A stretch of 64,000 bases of DNA from Flavitalea plasmicola (GCF_030546645.1 NZ_JAUOTO010000003.1:526956-590955), one strand, 5' to 3'; numbered from the stretch's first letter, positions 29,301 through 36,892 are shown. The notes: generated by a model from the letters alone, not told the origin. Numbers and translations: made by a program.

Positions 29301-29412
29301 TGGATGGCAATCCGTTGTCTGTGGTAAAACGCTCTACCCGGTAGTTTTCCTGGGCCGGAGCGATCGACCATTTCCCCAAAAAGAAAAGGAGCAGCAGGTG
29401 GCGAAATGACAT
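26338..29412 (-). CDS. Propeller-domain sensor histidine kinase
   Basis: This 1024-residue membrane kinase has a signal peptide (1-21) and periplasmic two-component-regulator propeller repeats ('DNGLPSNGIKGLQWDETTGFLWIATEAGV' and more, to about 610). A Y_Y_Y domain (about 650-715) precedes one membrane helix (about 725-745), a coiled coil, HisKA with His802 (IISHDLVTP) and a HATPase domain ('LYNLVLNGINFS', 'EDTGVGMT', 'GNGLGYLI'). It lacks the receiver and AraC domains of classical hybrid systems. Instead the regulator gene lies 33 bases upstream in the same operon, so the pair acts as a split two-component system. The ligand is unknown. Confidence 0.94.
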   Translation of the reverse strand: MSFRHLLLLFFLGKWSIAPAQENYRVERFTTDNGLPSNGIKGLQWDETTGFLWIATEAGVTRYNGADFLTFSKANTPEFTSDRMLFLFKNQGGRIYTSDEAGNIFFVMQNTLQFLGQVRLDARPSAFRLIGLAASGKMFRQSSEQPAPHFGFNFKEEMLIPVSETRIILFRKDTLYDYREGKREPAPMMTIEPGSSVFYLGGQLFTYNFRQGFHRLDMERSDQKPEPVPFFFRGEPPPAMATWQLFWESSMPHPVLIAGRRAWLLSYEGGRMKCDPICEAVPTDGLLSYAGYNEKNGILFLGTNSKGIIIIRKNRVRNVKVEEPSSDKVTSTYSQLGLPGGAILTSHGDILGGKPTPPSFRPIGTSFNNFIYTDADSVLWYSYGDSIYSYTYRTGKTGMILAGKGSITDGFVRSDSSLYIANAIGIGVLRANSVEYLQRYPQADVNSNVPFAMLEMSPGKLAVGCCNGLFTFDTRTRRLDTLFRSPGTCVRALWKYKDHLFIGTYGKGIFIWKDGVLKPIPVDKNNYLQYAHCFIPDKQGFCWISCNKGLFRARPSDMVDAFDNGDPKVYYHYYGRNDGMDITELNGGCTPCALALNDTTFSFPSMDGLVWVDPNCSLTQLPEGEVFIDAFLVDGKQLNMASLLRPDLPSNTRDLSFSLGFPAWANKENIYIEYKLEPYSKDWRSLELQKNPTLSFGNLPPGDYVLKVRKLNGFGKDNYAMTEYAFRIGSHWYQQPWAWLLGLCCITALVTWIIRTRTRQFQVRQHRLELQVADKTGELKQKNEELEKTDQIKTRLISIISHDLVTPLKFLHLAGKSLIEKKSELPEALQRETITEMMNTSKELELLSTNILNWIKYRNEDRRLVKESFNLHALVQQLFSLFNSMAKQKQIRLINQVEEDLQIYQFIEPVKIVLYNLVLNGINFSSEGHIVVSSETAPDGITLIIEDTGVGMTQEQINNIMADHFIISSANVDRRKGNGLGYLIIKDLLKIIRGSLFIQSEKNKGTRVQILLPLPPDLTSSLHL

Positions 29413-29445
29413 AGTACAGGGCTTTTCCCGCCGCCAAGATACAGC

Positions 29446-30057
29446 TTAATAATTTACATTATATAAAGTGGCTAATTCGATCAGTTCTTTTAGATTACCG
29501 GTCTGCGTCTTCTCGAAAATCCTGTTCTTCACCGTACTGACGGTGTTCATCCTTACATTCAGGGTTTCGGAGATCTCTTTTGTGCCCAACCCCTTGAGCA
29601 CATAGTGCAGGATCTCCAGCTCGCGCGGCGCCAACGCTGAAAACGGATTGTTGGGGTATTTCATAGGTCCCTGATCACGCAAAGGCTGTTCATTCTGGAG
29701 GAACCTTTGCAGGAGCCGGATCGTCTCCTCCTCTGGCGTGGTCTTGGGAAGATAATGGTCAATGCCATACTGTTTGAGGGCCTTTCCATAAACCTCTGCT
29801 GGCTGCATGGAGAATACCATGATCCGCAGATCAGGATACACCCGCCGGACATTCGGCAGGATCTCCAGTGTACTACCGTCCGACAGAATAATGTCCAGAA
29901 TCAGATGGCTATATCTTTTCCTGGTCAGCTCTTTCATCAGCTCGTTACAGCTTACTACTTCATTCACATCCGTGAAGTTGAAATGGAGCTGCAGGAGCAG
30001 CTTGAGCCCTTTCCGGATCATGCTGTGGTCGTCTGCCAGTAATATTTGTGGTTGCAT
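29446..30057 (-). CDS. NarL/LuxR-type response regulator, partner of the propeller kinase
   Basis: This 203-residue regulator has a receiver domain with Asp9/Asp10, phospho-acceptor Asp55 (LILDIILSD), Ser83 and Lys105. The C-terminal LuxR-type helix-turn-helix reads 'LAPRELEILHYVLKGLGTKEISETLNVRMNTVSTVKNRIFEK'. It precedes the propeller kinase by 33 bases on the same strand and is almost certainly its partner. Confidence 0.94.
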   Translation of the reverse strand: MQPQILLADDHSMIRKGLKLLLQLHFNFTDVNEVVSCNELMKELTRKRYSHLILDIILSDGSTLEILPNVRRVYPDLRIMVFSMQPAEVYGKALKQYGIDHYLPKTTPEEETIRLLQRFLQNEQPLRDQGPMKYPNNPFSALAPRELEILHYVLKGLGTKEISETLNVRMNTVSTVKNRIFEKTQTGNLKELIELATLYNVNY

Positions 30058-30140
30058 AGTCAGCGTTGAATATATCCGGATAAGGGTTTACTCGTAAGCG
30101 TGCGTCCTATGCTAAATTCAGCAATAAAAAAGAATGGCCT

Positions 30141-30156
30141 GTAGAATTAATTCTAC
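30141..30156. promoter_or_regulatory. 16-bp perfect palindrome, possible operator
   Basis: GTAGAATTAATTCTAC is a perfect palindrome in the 278-base gap between the divergent regulator gene and the 30336 gene. It sits just before a possible -33 TTTG (30159-30162). A dimeric regulator could bind here. Confidence 0.4.
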
Positions 30157-30177
30157 ATTTTGTTACTGTAAAGCTAT

Positions 30178-30185
30178 TAAGTTTG
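30178..30185 (+). promoter_or_regulatory. -7 box TAAGTTTG
   Basis: An exact TAnnTTTG match with TTTG 15 bases upstream, a shorter spacer than usual. It would give a leader of about 150 bases for the 30336 gene. Confidence 0.35.
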
Positions 30186-30335
30186 TTCATCCGTTATGGA
30201 TCGTTTCCGATCCGCTGTCAATAAATAAGCCAATCAACCTGTGTCCTTCAAATATTCAGGTGCTTCTTCCGGCCCACGGAGCACAGGGATATTGCGTGTT
30301 AGACCATTATCATTGTAATCACTTAAATTTTTACT

Positions 30336-30716
30336 ATGTCTGGTTTTAGATTAAGACTCAACAGGTTAAGAAATATTCCATACGCATCATCCATCCAGGA
30401 GTCATTACCGTTCGAAAGCAGCTTTGAAGTGGAATACCTCTTTTCCGGAAAGTGGAGCTGGGTAATGGTCAAACCGATAGTTATCAATACTGTAGTTATA
30501 TTCCTTGTACATTTTCTCGAGAGCTACGATGAGCCCATGGCCCTTGTCTACAACAAGAAAGACGTTTGGTCAGACATCGAAAAAGAGTCCTCCGGCCTGA
30601 CCGAAGCCATCGGCGCCGCCATCGAGCAGTACTATTCCACCCGTTATTTACCTTGGTCCAACAGTCAGAAAGATGGTCAACCCGATACTATTTGGGATAG
30701 CCATTTATTAAATTGA
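30336..30716 (+). CDS. Protein of unknown function, before a sigma-2-only gene
   Basis: This 126-residue protein has a basic N-terminus and one hydrophobic stretch (about 42-62, 'VMVKPIVINTVVIFLVHFL') that could be a membrane helix or an amphipathic core. The C-terminus is acidic and aromatic. I do not recognise it. The sigma-like gene starts 20 bases downstream, and the two are likely co-transcribed. Confidence 0.6.
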   Translation: MSGFRLRLNRLRNIPYASSIQESLPFESSFEVEYLFSGKWSWVMVKPIVINTVVIFLVHFLESYDEPMALVYNKKDVWSDIEKESSGLTEAIGAAIEQYYSTRYLPWSNSQKDGQPDTIWDSHLLN

Positions 30717-30736
30717 TCTATTTTAAGCAATGCGTC

Positions 30737-31084
30737 ATGACGACTGATAAGGAAGGCACCCCCGGGGTGTTCAAAGCCCTCTTTTTTCAATACTATCCCA
30801 CTTTTTTCGCTTTCGCCCACTCATTGGTGGACGATAAGATCTCAGCCCAACAGCTGACGGTGGAGGCGCTTTCCATTCTTTGGATCAAAAGAATGGATCT
30901 CACCGGAGATATCAACAACAGGGCATTTTTATACAGCACTATCCGTAACAATGCGCTGAATTATCTGAAGCACCTGCAGCGGGAACCCGATGCAGGCCCT
31001 TATATGCCCGATAAAACGATGGATACTATGCTGCCGGAGGAGATCCGGCAGGAGATAAAGGATTATGTTGCAAGGGAGATATAA
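30737..31084 (+). CDS. ECF sigma-factor region 2 protein lacking region 4
   Basis: This 115-residue protein is close to a normal ECF sigma region 2: 'FKALFFQYYPTFFAFAHSLVDDKISAQQLTVEALSILWIKRM' followed by 'NNRAFLYSTIRNNALNYLKHLQRE'. It then stops after 'EEIRQEIKDYVAREI', where a linker and the region 4 DNA-binding domain would follow. The last 22 bases overlap the convergent DoxX-like gene. I used the ATG at 30737 (MTTDKEG); a TTG at 30713 is the alternative. It is either a truncated gene or a sigma-2-only regulator. Confidence 0.7.
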   Translation: MTTDKEGTPGVFKALFFQYYPTFFAFAHSLVDDKISAQQLTVEALSILWIKRMDLTGDINNRAFLYSTIRNNALNYLKHLQREPDAGPYMPDKTMDTMLPEEIRQEIKDYVAREI

Positions 31085-31833
31085 CGTTGCCGGACCGAAC
31101 GCTCCTTTGTAATGAGCCACAATGCCAGCAGTACGCCATAGCTGCCTCCTCTTTCCACCCATTCCAGCAGCTCATAGTGTGGATAGAAAAGCTCCGTTCC
31201 CATCTTCCAGAGAATGAGGAAGAAGAGAAGCCCTCTTAAAGGTCTGATAAGCAATGAGATTGCCGCCACCACTTCAAAAACGCCCACCCATAGCGCTACT
31301 GTCTGCGGGCTGCTGAATCCCAGGTGGGTATATTGATCCATCAATGCCTTCTTCTCTATTAAGTTGAGCCATCCATGTCCCATCAATAGCAGAAAGCCTG
31401 CTACCCGCAGACAAAGGCCGGCCTGGTACAAGTTGACCCCTTCACCCGGCTTTACTCTTTTCCACCAATCCTTTCCTCCTGTCAGCAGAAGAAATGCCAA
31501 TGGGGCGCCAAAATTGCCTCCACGCTCGATCAGCTCCGCGACAGGTTCGCCCGCCAATGGTCGAAGCATCGCCGTCAACAGCCCCCAGACTACCAGCCAG
31601 CCCGCAATGGCCCGAATAGGATATACCAGCATCGCGATGCCCAGCATGATGTCCACCGCACCTACGAGTGGCATAAGGCGGTAAGCCGATTCCCGGCCGA
31701 TGCCGAAAACAGCAAAATAATGCGTCCAGATCTCTTTGGTGATAATGCCGAATGCGCCGTGCCCGAGAAAGCACATCGATATGGCAATACGCAGGGTGAA
31801 GTGAATTTTTTGTTCGGCAGTTAAGGTGGCCAT
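31063..31833 (-). CDS. DoxX-like membrane protein, two-halves
   Basis: This 256-residue protein has about eight hydrophobic segments. Each half has DoxX-like features: 'FLGHGAFGII' with a following 'LVGAVDIMLGIAML' in the first half, and 'LLMGHGWLNLIEK' with 'WVGVFEVVAAISLLI' in the second. This suggests an internal duplication of the four-helix DoxX fold. Function is unknown; DoxX proteins are linked to redox and thiosulfate chemistry in other organisms. It lies 66 bases after the PAP2 gene on the same strand. Confidence 0.75.
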   Translation of the reverse strand: MATLTAEQKIHFTLRIAISMCFLGHGAFGIITKEIWTHYFAVFGIGRESAYRLMPLVGAVDIMLGIAMLVYPIRAIAGWLVVWGLLTAMLRPLAGEPVAELIERGGNFGAPLAFLLLTGGKDWWKRVKPGEGVNLYQAGLCLRVAGFLLLMGHGWLNLIEKKALMDQYTHLGFSSPQTVALWVGVFEVVAAISLLIRPLRGLLFFLILWKMGTELFYPHYELLEWVERGGSYGVLLALWLITKERSVRQRYISLAT

Positions 31834-31899
31834 AATTTTTAGACCTGATAAAGGTACAAAAAAAGTTGGGTGCCGGATCTGACCTTTCCAGCCGATGAC

Positions 31900-32742
31900 C
31901 TACAGCTTGTAAAAGAAAGCCAGCCCGGAGGCAGGGCCTGCGTAAGGGATAAGGCTGATCTTTTTGTTTCTTATCAGCCTGCACTTGTGCAGCCGGGGCA
32001 CCAGCAGTCCGGACAACGTGCCGACGGCCGTTCCTACCAGGATGTCCGAGGGAAAATGCTCCCCTGCCTTGTGGCGCATATATGCCGTGGCTGCAGTTGC
32101 AACGCCTGCGGCGCCATACACCACCCATTTCAGGTGGGAATCCGGGTGATAGTCGGCAAATACCTGGGCCATAAAGAAGGTGGATGTTGCAACCAGCGCT
32201 ACGTGGCCCGCGAAAAAAGCATTCCGGGAATTGCTGCCCTGACGGACATACATGGGACTTCTTGTATCGTAGACCAGGGGACGTAGCCGGGGAAAATAAT
32301 GTGCGGCAGACCCATAAAGCGCTCCTGTTATGGACATAGCCTCCGTATAAAGGAAAATTAGCTCCAGGTAATCCTTTCTCATCTTTTTGTCCAGCAGCAT
32401 AAAGATAGGAGGGTAGGGCACTGCCGCATAAAAAGGAATGTAGCTTGCCTTGTCCACCCCTCTGTTGTAAGGCCGTATGGCCCAACGGTCGAACCAGTTG
32501 ACATCGTCCCTGGTGAGACCGGCCAGCTTTTCCGCACTGGTGTTGTCCTTCTTGCTTATCTGGGCAAAGCTGTAGATCGTCCAGCCTGTCATAGCTGCTG
32601 TAAGGGGAATGTCAATTTGCTTTTTGATAGTATAGGGGCTTACAGGACCATTGTTTTGCTGCCTGCTGGTATCGGCATTTTGCGCGGAAGCGTGCATTGC
32701 AGCGAAACAAAATATCGTGAAGGAGAATAATAGTTTTGGCAT
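31900..32742 (-). CDS. PAP2-family phosphatase, exported
   Basis: This 280-residue protein has a signal peptide (1-20, ending HASAQ) and several hydrophobic helices. PAP2 signature parts are visible: 'RPLVYDT', motif 2 'SRNAFFAGH', and motif 3 'RHKAGEHFPSD' (Arg, His and Asp in place). The Lys of motif 1 (KxxxxxxRP) is Ala here (AHYFPRLRP). The family removes phosphate from lipid phosphates such as undecaprenyl pyrophosphate or phosphatidic acid. The protein is probably in the inner or outer membrane. Confidence 0.88.
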   Translation of the reverse strand: MPKLLFSFTIFCFAAMHASAQNADTSRQQNNGPVSPYTIKKQIDIPLTAAMTGWTIYSFAQISKKDNTSAEKLAGLTRDDVNWFDRWAIRPYNRGVDKASYIPFYAAVPYPPIFMLLDKKMRKDYLELIFLYTEAMSITGALYGSAAHYFPRLRPLVYDTRSPMYVRQGSNSRNAFFAGHVALVATSTFFMAQVFADYHPDSHLKWVVYGAAGVATAATAYMRHKAGEHFPSDILVGTAVGTLSGLLVPRLHKCRLIRNKKISLIPYAGPASGLAFFYKL

Positions 32743-32853
32743 GTCGTAAAATTATTAAATTAATTCTGATTCTATCACGTGGTATCCGCATTCCCTTCCG
32801 ATTCCGGCGATTTCGACAAAAAAAGTGATGATATAGCCATTAAAAAAGTGGCG

Positions 32854-32861
32854 TACTTTCG
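32854..32861 (+). promoter_or_regulatory. -7-like box TACTTTCG
   Basis: TACTTTCG is one base from TAnnTTTG and lies 11 bases before the ATG at 32873. Confidence 0.3.
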
Positions 32862-32872
32862 TTGAAAAAAGG

Positions 32873-33322
32873 ATGAAGCCGTTGTTCGTTTTATTGGGTG
32901 TTTTTTTCATTGTTTTCTTTTTACTCCGGGTGACAAACGGATGGTGGGATTACCGCCTGTCGGCAAGAATAGCCATGGCTGCGATGCTGCTGCTCACGGC
33001 CATAGCGCATTTCGCTTTCACCAGGGGAATGGAAATGATGTTGCCCGATTTTGTACCGTTTAAAAAAGCCATGGTGTATCTCACAGGCATCGCCGAACTG
33101 GCGGGCGCCGTCGGTCTGCTGCTCAACGCATGGTTTGCGCTGGCGGGCGTCATGCTGACCCTGCTTTTTATGTTGATGCTGCCCGCCAATATTCACGCAG
33201 CATTGAAACGTATCAACTATGAAAAAGGCACACTGGATGGGAAGGGGCCCGGCTATCTCTGGTTCAGGGTGCCGCTACAGCTCTTCTTTATCGCCTGGAT
33301 ATATTTTTTGATCCTGTATTAG
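32873..33322 (+). CDS. DoxX-family membrane protein
   Basis: This 149-residue protein has four membrane segments. 'ARIAMAAMLLLTAIAHFAFTRG' and 'YLTGIAELAGAVGLLL' match the DoxX pattern. The closing 'LWFRVPLQLFFIAWIYFL' is typical of Bacteroidota members. Its role is unknown. The stop codon overlaps the convergent helicase gene by four bases. Confidence 0.85.
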   Translation: MKPLFVLLGVFFIVFFLLRVTNGWWDYRLSARIAMAAMLLLTAIAHFAFTRGMEMMLPDFVPFKKAMVYLTGIAELAGAVGLLLNAWFALAGVMLTLLFMLMLPANIHAALKRINYEKGTLDGKGPGYLWFRVPLQLFFIAWIYFLILY

Positions 33323-35229
33323 CCCTCCGCCAGTTCCCAGGCGCTCTGCCAGGCGCCTTTCTCTTCCGCATATTGGATCAGCCCCGCATAGAAAGCGCTC
33401 TGGGAGAGCGTAGCGCTATCGCCAATGACCACCAGTTTCTTACGGGCCCTCGTCATAGCCACGTTCATCCGGCGGATGTCCGAAAGGAAGCCGATCTTAC
33501 TGCTGGCATTGCTCCGGGTCATGCTGATATAGACGACATCCCGTTCCTGTCCCTGGAAGCTGTCGATGGTATTGACGGCGATCCTATCCCCATAGATCTT
33601 CAGCAGCGGGGAATTTTGTAGCTGCTCCTTCAGCAGCTCCACCTGTTGACGGTAAGGTGAAATGACGGCAACGCGGGGCAGTTCCGCGTCCGGAGAATGT
33701 GTTTGCAGCTCACCTGTAAATTGTGTCAGATGGCGGAAAAGAAAAACGGCTTCTTCGGGATTGCTGGTGCTGACGCCTTCCGTCTTTTCGTCATAGCCGC
33801 AGCCGGCTGTGTCCACGAAAATAAAAGGCTTGTCGCCTGCATATAGCTTGTGCCCCGCTACAGAAGGGTGGGCTTTTAATTTTTGCTCATAGAACACCGC
33901 CGCAGAATAGCCCATGATCGTTGCATGCATGCGGTATTGTTCTTCCAGCAGGATCACCGCTTCCGGATGGAGGGAAACGCATTTTTCCATGAGGGTTACG
34001 GTTAACCCTTTTCGGTCCGCTTCCGAAGACTTAACGGTAGGGGGCAGTTGACAATGGTCCCCTGCCAGCACTAGCTTTTCTGCTTTCAGAATGGGTATCC
34101 AGGATGCCGGCTCCAGCGCCTGCCCCGCTTCGTCGATGACGACTGTGCGAAATGAAAGGTTGCGCACCGTGTAATGGTTGGCACCTACCAGCGTGGCGGT
34201 GATCACCTGGGCCCTGGCCAGCAGGTCGTCCAGGATATACTGTTCCGTGCGTTCTACCTCCTTCATGATATTGCGGGCCTCATTGAAAAGCGCCTTGCGC
34301 TGTTCCCTTTCCGCCTGTCCGAAATTTCGTTTGTATTTATGGGCCATATCCCTGAAGGCGGACGCCTGTTTCTTCAGCTTCTTCACTTCCTTCGTGGCGG
34401 TATGCTCCGCCATCCTGCTGTCCAGGGTCAATGACATCAGCCTTTCCGACACCCGGGCCGGGTTGCCGATGCGTAGCACATTCAGCCCTTCATCCGATAG
34501 TTTCTCGCTCAGCAGGTCCACCGCCGTATTGCTGGGCGCCGTGACAAGGATAGGACCGCCTTCCCGTCCGATGATCGCCTTGATCGCCTGCACCAGCGTG
34601 GTGGTCTTGCCGGTGCCAGGAGGACCATGAACGATTGCCAGCTCGTTTGCCGCAAGGATCTTGTTAACCGCGGCTTGCTGGGACGGGTTGAGGCTGTTCG
34701 ATATCGCAGCGTCTTTCTCCGCCGTATGAAAGGTGGGGAACCGCTCCCCCGTAAGTATCCTGATCAGTCGCCCTTTCGCCGTCTTTTCATCCAACGTAGG
34801 CGCCAGCCGGAGGGCGCTGAACATCTCTGTGTAGCTATTGTCGTCAAAAAGCAGGTCCACGCCCAGTTTCCCGTCCCGCGTCCAGTCCGGCAGCTCATCG
34901 ACCCTTAGGGAGAGCCTGAGCGTATTTCCTCCCTGAAAGGTCACCACACCTTCGACACGATGATTACCCGCATCATGCTGGGAAAATAAAGCTGCGGAAG
35001 CTCCAAAACGAAATTGGTGCAGGACATCCTGGTGACCGGGACGTTCCACCTCCACGGTGAGGTAATCCCCCCGGCCGATCTCCGTATCTTTAATGACGAT
35101 GGGATACCAGCATAGACCCGCAGCCCGGCGCTCCGCGACGGAGGACCGCTCGGTCAGCTCCCGGTATGCCTGTTTATCCTCCGCCTGCTCCATCTTCAGT
35201 AGCTCCGCCAGTTGCTTAAAATAATCCAT
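33319..35229 (-). CDS. IGHMBP2/SMUBP-2-type superfamily 1 helicase
   Basis: This 636-residue cytoplasmic helicase of the UvrD/Upf1-like SF1B group has Walker A GPPGTGKTT (202-210), 'VTAPSNTAVD' (motif Ia), motif II DEAGQ (366-370), 'AGDHCQLPP' (motif III), 'YRMH', 'DSFQGQERDVVYIS' (motif V) and 'NVAMTRARKKLVVIGD' (motif VI). The N-terminal beta-barrel domain is typical of IGHMBP2-like proteins in Bacteroidota. It acts on RNA or DNA; the exact job is unknown. A TATATTTG box ends four bases before its ATG. Confidence 0.94.
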   Translation of the reverse strand: MDYFKQLAELLKMEQAEDKQAYRELTERSSVAERRAAGLCWYPIVIKDTEIGRGDYLTVEVERPGHQDVLHQFRFGASAALFSQHDAGNHRVEGVVTFQGGNTLRLSLRVDELPDWTRDGKLGVDLLFDDNSYTEMFSALRLAPTLDEKTAKGRLIRILTGERFPTFHTAEKDAAISNSLNPSQQAAVNKILAANELAIVHGPPGTGKTTTLVQAIKAIIGREGGPILVTAPSNTAVDLLSEKLSDEGLNVLRIGNPARVSERLMSLTLDSRMAEHTATKEVKKLKKQASAFRDMAHKYKRNFGQAEREQRKALFNEARNIMKEVERTEQYILDDLLARAQVITATLVGANHYTVRNLSFRTVVIDEAGQALEPASWIPILKAEKLVLAGDHCQLPPTVKSSEADRKGLTVTLMEKCVSLHPEAVILLEEQYRMHATIMGYSAAVFYEQKLKAHPSVAGHKLYAGDKPFIFVDTAGCGYDEKTEGVSTSNPEEAVFLFRHLTQFTGELQTHSPDAELPRVAVISPYRQQVELLKEQLQNSPLLKIYGDRIAVNTIDSFQGQERDVVYISMTRSNASSKIGFLSDIRRMNVAMTRARKKLVVIGDSATLSQSAFYAGLIQYAEEKGAWQSAWELAEG

Positions 35230-35233
35230 CCGG

Positions 35234-35241
35234 CAAATATA
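35234..35241 (-). promoter_or_regulatory. -7 box TATATTTG four bases before the helicase ATG
   Basis: An exact TAnnTTTG on the minus strand, then CCGG, then the ATG at 35229. Transcription would start at or next to the start codon, giving a leaderless mRNA. Confidence 0.6.
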
Positions 35242-35292
35242 CTTACCCTCGCCGGATATTTAAGGGCGTCTGCATGCTATGGACGGTGATCG

Positions 35293-35300
35293 TATATTTG
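35293..35300 (+). promoter_or_regulatory. -7 box TATATTTG for the FMN reductase gene
   Basis: An exact TAnnTTTG 14 bases before the ATG at 35315, which predicts a leader of only about 8-10 bases. It supports the ATG at 35315 over an earlier one at 35279, which would lie upstream of the promoter. Confidence 0.6.
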
Positions 35301-35314
35301 TCCAAAAGTTTAGA

Positions 35315-35851
35315 ATGTCAGCGACAAGGAAAAAGGTACTGGCCATATCCGGAAGCACACGGAAGCATTCCTCCAATCATAGCCTGCTGACTGCCATCGC
35401 CGGAATGACGGCCGAAAAACTGGATATTGCTATATTCGGATCGATTGCCGATCTGCCGCATTTCGACCCCGATCGCAACCTGGAAAATGTGCCCGCCGAG
35501 GTCGCCAACTTCCGGCACCGGCTGGCCGATGCGGATGGTGTCATCATCTGTACGCCTGAATATGCCCACGGTGTTCCGGGCTCGCTGAAGAATGCCATCG
35601 ACTGGACCGTCTCCTCCTCGGAATTCTCCAATAAGCCTACCGTGCTGATCACCGCCTCTTCGGATGGTCGCTTTGGTCACCAGGCGCTGCTGGAAACATT
35701 GCGGGTCATTGAAGCGAAGGATGTGGATCAGCTGCAATTACTTATACAGTTCATTAAAACAAAGGTGGATGCTTCTGGCAGGATCACCGATGAGCAAACG
35801 CAGGCAGAAGTAAAGCAATTGATGGATATTTTTGTCCGTTGTCTTACCTAA
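35315..35851 (+). CDS. NADPH-dependent FMN reductase family protein
   Basis: This 178-residue flavodoxin-like enzyme has the FMN phosphate loop 'SGSTRKHSSNHSLL' near the N-terminus and the family motif 'TPEYAHGVPGSLKNAIDW' in the middle. It reduces FMN, quinones, chromate or azo compounds with NAD(P)H in related proteins. It is 26 bases upstream of the MBL-fold gene and so begins the run of plus-strand genes that leads into the peptide-DUF692 pair. A role in that pathway is only a possibility. Confidence 0.92.
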   Translation: MSATRKKVLAISGSTRKHSSNHSLLTAIAGMTAEKLDIAIFGSIADLPHFDPDRNLENVPAEVANFRHRLADADGVIICTPEYAHGVPGSLKNAIDWTVSSSEFSNKPTVLITASSDGRFGHQALLETLRVIEAKDVDQLQLLIQFIKTKVDASGRITDEQTQAEVKQLMDIFVRCLT

Positions 35852-35877
35852 TTTTGTTCTTCCGCAAACCAATTATC

Positions 35878-36630
35878 ATGAAGAAATACAACATCCTTGC
35901 ATTTGCCTTTTGCCTGATAGCAGCCGGAAGCCATGCGCAGCGCAGCGCCGCCGATGTCGTGCCCACCAGCATGGGGCCCCTGACCATCCAGCCTGTCATG
36001 CATGCCAGCCTGGTGCTGTCCCTGAAAAGCTTTGTCATCTATGCTGACCCTTCCGGCGGTGCGGCCAAATTCAAGGGACTGCCAGCGCCCGACATGATCC
36101 TGATCACGGACATTCATGGCGATCATTTCGATTCCAGCACCCTTGCCGCCATAAAGACGGAAAAGACGATCCTGGTCGTACCACAGGTCGTTGCCGACAA
36201 ATTGACGGCTTTTGACAAAAGCAAGCTGGTGATCCTAAAGAATGGCGATCATGTCACACAGTCCGATGTCAGCATCACTGCCGTGCCCATGTACAATCTT
36301 CCGGAAAGCCCGACCGCCAAACATACCAAGGGGAGGGGCAACGGTTATATACTAGGTATAGGAGGAAAGAATATCTACCTGTCCGGAGATACGCAAGGTA
36401 TCCCCGAAATGCGGGCGCTGAAGAACATCGATATTGCCTTTGTGTGTATGAACCTGCCTTACACAATGGACGTCAATGAGGCGGCGGATGCCGTGCTGGC
36501 ATTTCAACCGAAGATCGTTTATCCCTATCACTACAGGGGGCAGGACATCCATCAATTCCAGAAACTGGTGGACGCGGGCAATAAAGGGATCGATGTCCGT
36601 TTGCGGGAATGGTATCCGGCCAATTTGTAA
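35878..36630 (+). CDS. Exported MBL-fold metallo-hydrolase (UlaG-like)
   Basis: This 250-residue protein has a signal peptide (1-20, ending GSHAQ). The metallo-beta-lactamase motif reads 'LITDIHGDHFD' (Asp78, His80, Asp82, His83), so the first His of HxHxDH is Asp. Further metal ligands may lie in 'LSGDTQG' and 'VYPYHYRGQD'. The family hydrolyses esters, lactones or phosphodiesters, and the substrate is unknown. The ATG at 35878 is chosen because it gives a clean signal peptide. It precedes the small lipoprotein-like peptide gene by 88 bases. Confidence 0.9.
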   Translation: MKKYNILAFAFCLIAAGSHAQRSAADVVPTSMGPLTIQPVMHASLVLSLKSFVIYADPSGGAAKFKGLPAPDMILITDIHGDHFDSSTLAAIKTEKTILVVPQVVADKLTAFDKSKLVILKNGDHVTQSDVSITAVPMYNLPESPTAKHTKGRGNGYILGIGGKNIYLSGDTQGIPEMRALKNIDIAFVCMNLPYTMDVNEAADAVLAFQPKIVYPYHYRGQDIHQFQKLVDAGNKGIDVRLREWYPANL

Positions 36631-36718
36631 TATTTTTCCCTGCAATGCCACGTTCCTGCAATTACGATTGTCAAAATAGGGTCACCTATTTCTATACCCC
36701 TTTTTAAATCGACTGACC

Positions 36719-36892
36719 ATGAAACTTTCAAAGGCATTGCTTGGCGCAGTTATGATCGGCATCGCTGTGCATGCAGCCTCTTCCTGTAAGAAGGATAAAC
36801 CTTCCCCGGACAAGGCGAAGCAGGAGGCCGAAAAGAAAAGCCAGGAAAAGACCTCTCACCCTGACCCTTGCCCTGCCTGCGGAATGGGCTGA
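36719..36892 (+). CDS. Small Cys-tailed lipoprotein-like peptide, candidate RiPP precursor
   Basis: This 57-residue peptide starts MKLSKALLGAVMIG and has a lipoprotein signal ending AASSC (Cys23). A Lys/Glu-rich linker (KDKPSPDKAKQEAEKKSQ) follows, and the tail is HPDPCPACGMG with Cys51 and Cys54. It is 28 bases upstream of a DUF692 gene. DUF692 enzymes (MNIOs such as MbnB, TglH, ChrH and BufB) oxidise Cys in small precursor peptides. A short peptide with a CxxC tail directly before such an enzyme is the normal precursor layout, and from memory CxxCGMG-like tails occur in chryseobasin-related precursors. The lipobox suggests that the modified product is anchored to a membrane, which would be unusual. 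Coding is well supported by the signal and spacing; modification is inferred. Confidence 0.8.
   Translation: MKLSKALLGAVMIGIAVHAASSCKKDKPSPDKAKQEAEKKSQEKTSHPDPCPACGMG

Noticed and set aside
31442..32485. 347-codon frame on the minus strand covering parts of the DoxX-like and PAP2 genes
   Set aside because: It spans two well-supported genes in another frame and has no protein family features.
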